NCBI RefSeq assembly: GCF_001039355.2
Contig: NW_019775606.1
Coordinates: 185,562 to 249,561 of the forward strand
Source of the DNA: Lingula anatina
Taxonomy: Eukaryota > Brachiopoda > Lingulata > Lingulida > Lingulidae
Direction: 5' to 3'
DNA: 64,000 bases
Shown here: piece after piece, positions 58,628 through 64,000 of the stretch
How positions within the stretch are numbered: position 1 is the first letter of the stretch
Layout: each line of letters starts with the position of its first letter
The notes under the pieces: model-generated
Told to the model about the DNA's origin: nothing
Databases searched by the model: none
What the model saw: only the letters and a program-made list of their open reading frames with translations
Made by a program: the position numbers and the translations under genes

Positions 58628-59340
58628 AACTAGTGTTTTGAATCAATTAATTGCTACGGGTAACTAATAAGGGACTGGTTGTGCAGAGCGAGAAAGATCT
58701 GGGTAACATTACCAGATTAAGGGAGGAAGAACAAGCCGTAATTTGTCAACGCCGGCATATTCCATGACAGTAGAGGAAGAATTCATTTTAGATGGAGAAA
58801 GTTGTGAAGTTGTGAATAATCTTGGGATATATAGTTAACAAGGAGGATCCTTCATATTATCCAGGTGATAGGGAGTCTCTTCACCAACTAAATATTGCCA
58901 ATTTCTGCCAAGTTCGACTCTTTGTAGCATATCTGTAGACGAAATGGACTAGGCACATGTGTATTTTGCAACCCTCGCAGTGCTATAATCAAAGAAACCG
59001 AAGAGACTAGCACGCACTATTTTAAAACTGTTGTTTGATGGTTATAACTTTTGGGTATGTGTAAAGTTAAGAAAATGCACTGTGTTGATTATTTATTGAG
59101 TCTTATTTTAAATAGAAAATGTTTTTTATCTTTAACTGGACTCTCAAATGAAGTTTTGCCAACTATTACGCAACTATTTTCTAGTCAAAATGTTTTACGC
59201 CCTCTCGTTGATATTTTAAATAGATATTTAGATATTTTGATTTTAAACTTGATATTTTTGTTGAACAGCAGGGCTTTCATAAAGTATCATCATCAATTGA
59301 AAAAAAGACGGATTTCATTTCATTCTCCATGATTTAGGGC

Positions 59341-59375
59341 TCATTTAGGGCTCAACTCAACTGAGCCCTAAATGA
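59341..59375. repeat. Perfect 14-bp hairpin with 7-base loop
   Basis: TCATTTAGGGCTCA (59341-59354), loop ACTCAAC, then TGAGCCCTAAATGA (59362-59375). A TTTAGGGCTCATTTAGGGCTCA doubling sits at the left arm. Confidence 0.8.
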
Positions 59376-60035
59376 CCATCTATCTAGCTAGAGACATATC
59401 TGTGAATATCTGTAAAAAATCTATCACTCGCCCTGGTAGAGGGTACTAGTGTGGAGTCAATTAAAATTTAGACATATGATCATCTTTATGAAAAAGCAAA
59501 TGGCATCTGGGATGGTATATTGGTTGATGGCGAGTACAATGTGTAGTGCTTCTCAACAAAACCAGAGAGAATGACAAATCTTCAGGCAGATCAACAATCA
59601 TTTATGTTTTTATTTTTATCATTATCGGGGTTTTATTACAGCAAGTTAAAATGTATAAAGTTTAGGGGTCACCTCTGCATGTATATACGTGGTTTGAGAC
59701 TCACCTCTCCACGGGAAACGAGTATTTAATTCAATAAATGCACAGTAATGACAAAATCTGTTGAATTAGTTAGTATCAGGAATACATCATCTCTCTCATT
59801 GAAACACACCACCGGCAAGTAACTCGTATAACTATTACAGTGCAAAGTGGTCACTTTAATTCTGTGCAGTACAATAACCCCCTTAACGTTACATCTACGT
59901 ATGTTCTTCATCTATGTATTTTGTTCTTCACTAGTCTCTTAAATTATCTCTTTTTTTTCTTTGTAACATCAACTTCTCACATCCCATTGAAACATTAATA
60001 TAGCCTATACTTCAACTGCAGAAAAACACTCGATC

Positions 60036-60205
60036 CCGGTGTAACGTGACAGAGAGTCCCCCATGGCAGAGTCCGCTTCCCATTCATTTGTACAGGTGAG
60101 CCTCGCCCTAGTTTTTGACCCACTTAGGTCAAACTAACCCTAACCGTTATAACTATATGGAGGGCGGACTTTCTGTTACACGGACCCTCAGTTTCATTAC
60201 ACCGG
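60036..60205. mobile_element. MITE with CCGGTGTAAC termini, copy 2
   Basis: It starts CCGGTGTAACGTGACAGAG and ends ATTACACCGG. The interior is highly similar to 19162-19341, with short deletions. About 170 bp. Confidence 0.75.
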
Positions 60206-60409
60206 CGCGCCTCGATATACAATTTCGCGCTTACAAGTATGTCGCATACAGTGGACGACTCGTGTTGTAACTATCACGCAGCAAATGCAACAGTCGGGCA
60301 ATAATTTGCATTATATTATACCAGATATTAAAACAAGCTTGTATGCAGGGAACTAGAAAATGACTTCTCACCAAATACCGAAAGTCACAATTTAAGGTTA
60401 TCTTGGCTT

Positions 60410-61345
60410 ATTGACTTGACGGGTGACTTGAAAACACCTTTCTTCAAATCTTATTAATTGATTTGCATGCACATTCTAAAATGAGGATGTACTTATCGGG
60501 TGACTCGAAAAAAGTTAAAAGAATACTTGGAGTAATAATAAAATAAAATAAAATACGCTTAGTTGCGTTGTGCATTCGTAATAAAATTGGATTATCATTA
60601 AAGTGAATATTGTGAATCATTCTGCTGTATTATACTGTTCTATTCTTGCATTGTATTCGTAGGCTAATATCATAACAGACACCAAGAGGTGAAAAGACTA
60701 CTCATCAACAAATGTTGCCGTGTCACAAGTTAGATCTAAGGCTGTCGTGACTAATTGACTTCACGGAAGAATTGAAAACACCTGTCTCTTTCAAATCTCA
60801 TTAATTGATTTACATGTGCTTATCGGGTGACTTGATAAAGGTTAAAAGGATACTTGAGTTAAAATAAAATAAAATAAAATAAAATACGCTTCGGTGCGTT
60901 GGCATTCGTAATAAAATTGCATTAGTATTAAAGTGAATAATGTGAATCATTCTGCTGTATTATACTGTTCTATTCTTGCATTATATTCGTAGGCTAATAT
61001 TATAACAGACACCAAGAGGTGAAAAGACTACTCATCAACAAATGTTGCCGTGTCACAAGTTAGATCTAAGGCTGTCGTGACTAATTGACTTCACGGAAGA
61101 ATTGAAAACATCTGTCTCTTTCAAATCTCATTAATTGATTTACATGCACGTTCTAAAATGAGGTGTTAATGGTCTTATCCGGTGACTTGATTAAGGTTAA
61201 AAGGATAACTGGAATTAAAATAAAATAAAATAAAATAAAATAAAATAAAATAAAATAAAATAAAAATAAATAAAAATAAAATAAAATAAAATAAAATATG
61301 CTTCGGTGCGTTGTGCATTCGTTATAATATTGCATTAGCATTAAA
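60410..61345. repeat. Tandem array of about 330-bp units, 2.7 copies
   Basis: The blocks TGTGAATCATTCTGCTGTAT (60611 and 60941), AACAGACACCAAGAGGTG and GTTGCCGTGTCACAAGTTAG recur at a spacing of 330 bp. A partial third unit starts near 61130. Each unit carries an (AAAAT)n run whose length grows from left to right, the longest at about 61214-61299. Confidence 0.85.
61214..61299 (+). repeat. (AAAAT)n microsatellite
   Basis: About 17 units of AAAAT with AAATA interruptions, within the third unit of the 330-bp array. Confidence 0.9.
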
Positions 61346-61586
61346 CACTGAGAATAAAATCGGAGATCAAGTGACTCTAAACTTGGCGTCCAGCAGTGGT
61401 GCCTAAAATAACTCCCAATTGGAGTCAAGTTGACAAATACTTTATTATTATTATTATAATATTATTATTATATCATTATGCAATTCGCCAGGATAAATAA
61501 TCTGCCACAGGATTTAAAAAGCAATGATAATTTTCAGAAGTATCTAGTGTGCCCAATGCTTAGTGTGAGTTGATTGCTTATTTACA

Positions 61587-61637
61587 GATTGCGCAATGCC
61601 GGTGATTGTGCAACGCCGGTGATTGCGCAATGCCGGT
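61587..61637 (+). repeat. Three 17-bp tandem units containing ATTGCGCAAT palindromes
   Basis: The unit GATTGCGCAATGCCGGT occurs at 61587-61603 and 61621-61637; the middle unit (61604-61620) differs at two bases. Units 1 and 3 contain the perfect palindrome ATTGCGCAAT, which equals the C/EBP-type bZIP consensus. Regulatory use is not shown. Confidence 0.8.
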
Positions 61638-62360
61638 GATTCATGTGTGGCGAAAAGATCATCCAATAATTTATGTAAATGTTAGGAGCATATTTTGCGC
61701 TGCTATGAAAATCAATATAAATTTTTTTAGACGTTATATATGGCAATGCTAGTTGATTCGATGAGCTTTTTCACAGTGCCGCAGGTGCGAGAGGACAGGA
61801 AAATAGAAGTGGCAACAACTAAAATGAAAGACGATTCACAAAATGTGTGCATACATATATAGTCAGGCTTTTCTAAAGCAAAATCAGGACAAAAAAAAAA
61901 AAAAAACAACACATACATCCAGCAGACTAATATTAACATTTTTACTTCATTATATATGAAATTATCACAGACAGGAATCTGATGAAATCAAATGAAATGT
62001 CTACTCGCGCTCCACTCATAAAAGTGAAACGCTCTAAAAAGATAATAATAATAGAAATTACAAAAAATAAATAAATAAAATAAATGAATAAATAGACATC
62101 ACTTTCTTAAAAAAGTTAAAGCCAAATTTAGAATGAGTTCAGAAATTACATGTACTTGGTGACCAATGTCTAGTTACTCTCAACCCAAACCCACACCAAA
62201 CTCACTAACGCACGTGTAAAAGCGAAAGCCATCAAACATATAACTATCCTGTGTAAATCACTGGAAGTTCTCGTCGTTTCACGCGAGTCTAAGATCAAAT
62301 CGCTGATTAGTTCAAACTTTCGCACATCTGACATTTTTAAACATCTGTTTAAGAACTCTG

Positions 62361-63793
62361 TTAAACAGTCGTCTCCTTTTTGGCACGTGTTGGTTTAAAA
62401 CGCGCGTCCGTTGCATCTGTGGATAGCGGCGTCGCAAGCACCGCTGGTAAGGGATTTTCCTTCGGAGCACTCTCTGCTGACAAAGCCCCCAAGCGGGAAA
62501 TCTCACGTGACCACTTAAATACGTCATTGAGTACCTCCTTGTTGATTCGCCTGGCAGAGTTGTATGTACCACGCCCGTAACCATGGATACCTATGACGAC
62601 CCAGTCTTGGTAGTACCAAGTCCAGACGGGACTTCCGCTCTGGCCGCCTGCTGTATCGGTGTCGTAATCGAACATCCGGTCACGTGCCCTAGATATCCTT
62701 CCGCCCCCTATCCACAGCGTTCCGTCGGATTTGTCACCCGGATAACCACAGATGTTAACCACTCTATTCTGGAGGGCTTCATCGGGGAGAAGATTGTACC
62801 CAAAGCCGTAGGAATCCCTTGGCAATGCTGCCCGGACTCTGTTTGTATCACTTACAAATATGGCGCCATAGTCATGCACGGAAGCGTCTCTACCTAAAAA
62901 AGGAACAATACCATGTACACACGGACTGACATAAAGCCATCACTGATGTGTAGTTTGACTCATACGGGAATACTTCTAACGAATGTGTTGTGTATGTCTT
63001 GTGTTAAGTCATCAAAGTAATTTCATTTGTAGACTACAGTTTATCAATACAGCAGATTTTTTAAAATAATCATTACTTCCTGAAGTGATATTCCTCATAT
63101 AAAGATCACTGGCCCGGAAGCTAGAGGGGTACACTGTAAAGTGCCCGTATGGTAGCTGCCACGTGTCTCGGCCGGGGTACACCTTCACTTTCTGCACATA
63201 CGCTCCTTTGATGAAAAAACAGTACCAAAATTTTATTTTACGACAAAATCAAAAATTGATTTACCTTGGAAAGATGTAATGAAACAGCAATGGATAGAAA
63301 TTTTATCCAGGTACATGTACTAACATTTGACGTGTATTCTGACTTCTTAGACTAAGAGGCTTACAATTTGTATGCAATGCTGAAAAATAGGCCCTACATA
63401 TTAATCACAAAAGTGATATTTTCATAATATATTTTTTGACTTTACCAACAAATTCGATGGCGTTTTAATCTCATTAAAAAGTTTTGAAATAAACAATTAT
63501 ACTTTTACGTCTTATTTACAACAAATACTTTCGAACTATGTAACAATATATAGAAATGCGTCCTTTTTTCAAAACTCAACGCACCTTCAATGAATAAGTT
63601 GTGTGCGCATGTCAGGATGACCAGGTCACGTGATGTCCCCCGCAGAGCTGTACAAAAGAAACCGGTGCCCTTGTAGCGATCGTTGCCAGCGTAAATCTCA
63701 AGGTAGCAAATCCACTTGTAAGGGGGTGAGGTACAGGGAGAGACGCGGAGGCGTTCGTCTGCCATCACGACGTGCTCCATCTCGGGCGGTCGT
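62361..63793 (-). CDS. V8-like (S1B-type) serine protease B, three visible exons, 5' partial
   Basis: Minus-strand exons 63793-63585, 63205-63077 and 62893-62361 join at GT-AG sites in phase (1, then 1) and encode about 290 residues ending KKETTV. The first visible exon begins inside a codon, so further 5' exons lie beyond it. The motifs MADERLRVSP and SPPYKWICYL match protease A at 48.4 kb. The triad motifs are VILTCAHN (His, exon 1), VHDYGAIF (Asp, start of exon 3) and GGQSGSPVW (Ser, exon 3), all intact. The C-terminal tail differs from A, being basic and lacking the CCSC motif. It is probably an extracellular endopeptidase of the Glu-specific type; specificity is inferred from family only. 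Introns flank the segment between His and Asp, where protease A has none. Confidence 0.82.
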
Positions 63794-64000
63794 CTGAATT
63801 TATAAAAACAATGTTGTTTATACAACACAGGCCTAATTTCAAAGTGACTTATCATCCTAGAAATAACTTTCATTGGTAGAACAAGACCTGGTATATATGA
63901 CATATATACTTGATAGTGTTATTCAAAATTGATTTATTCGGGCCGTTATCAAAGATATAAGAAAGACTTAAGACCATAATCCTAAGGAAAGGTAGTTGTA
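63794..64000. other. Intron or upstream sequence of protease B
   Basis: Expected to be an intron, since the exon ending at 63793 starts with a split codon. No further exon is evident before the window edge. Confidence 0.4.

Larger units (their letters stand above)
58343..60035. other. Intergenic DNA after the fucosyltransferase
   Basis: Contains a (CA)n run (58592-58623) and a strong hairpin (59341-59375). An open frame at 59051-59332 is low-complexity Leu/Ile-rich and not assigned. Confidence 0.4.

Noticed and set aside
59051-59332. 93-codon open frame
   Set aside because: Low-complexity Leu/Ile-rich sequence in AT-rich DNA; no domain recognised, though an old retroelement cannot be excluded.
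63505-63903. ATG at 63901-63903 as the start of protease B
   Set aside because: The sequence before 63793 is not conserved with protease A, and a good acceptor (CAG) lies at 63794-63796, so the frame extends into intron by chance.

Overview
This is a piece of an intron-rich, AT-rich animal nuclear genome with GT-AG introns of 0.1 to 6 kb, many microsatellites and many short non-autonomous DNA transposons. The gene set (a single-exon Toll-like receptor with one LRRCT, a RASA3-type RasGAP, a PIN4 parvulin, a GT10 fucosyltransferase and V8-like serine proteases) and the style of the repeats suggest a lophotrochozoan, most likely a mollusc such as a bivalve. The species cannot be named from sequence alone. 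There is one 141-base assembly gap (26910-27050) and a single N at 21003.

Layout. (1) 1-15.1 kb, plus strand: a tandem array of at least four paralogous three-exon genes, the first represented only by its last exon. They encode small secreted peptides of 84-98 residues with eight cysteines in the order C-x7-C-x3-C-x8-CC-x8-C-x-C-x19-C. This resembles a CSalpha-beta defensin scaffold, but I do not recognise it as a named family. Each complete copy has its own TATA box and a shared upstream block. The third copy carries a large inverted-repeat insertion in intron 1 and a Tc1-like remnant beside its last exon. (2) 16.76-18.79 kb: an intact intronless Toll-like receptor. (3) 21.7-43.5 kb, minus strand: a complete 22-exon RASA3-type gene. 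The exons I joined by hand give an open frame of 838 residues. (4) 43.64-45.96 kb, plus strand: PIN4 in three exons (131 residues), divergent from RASA3 with only 142 bp between the two start codons. (5) 48.46-49.84 kb and 62.36-63.79 kb, minus strand: two paralogous V8-like (S1B-type) serine proteases, both lacking their 5' exons here. One has an intronless catalytic domain; in the other it is split by two introns. (6) 56.90-58.34 kb, plus strand: a single-exon alpha-1,3-fucosyltransferase-like gene.

The secreted-peptide array, the Toll-like receptor and perhaps the secreted-type proteases could form an innate-immunity neighbourhood; that is an inference from position and fold. RASA3 and PIN4 are ordinary housekeeping or signalling genes sharing a compact divergent promoter. 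The best candidate for something undescribed is the cysteine-rich peptide array. Several MITE families with clear target-site duplications (TTAA, TTA, 5-bp) are scattered through introns and intergenic DNA.
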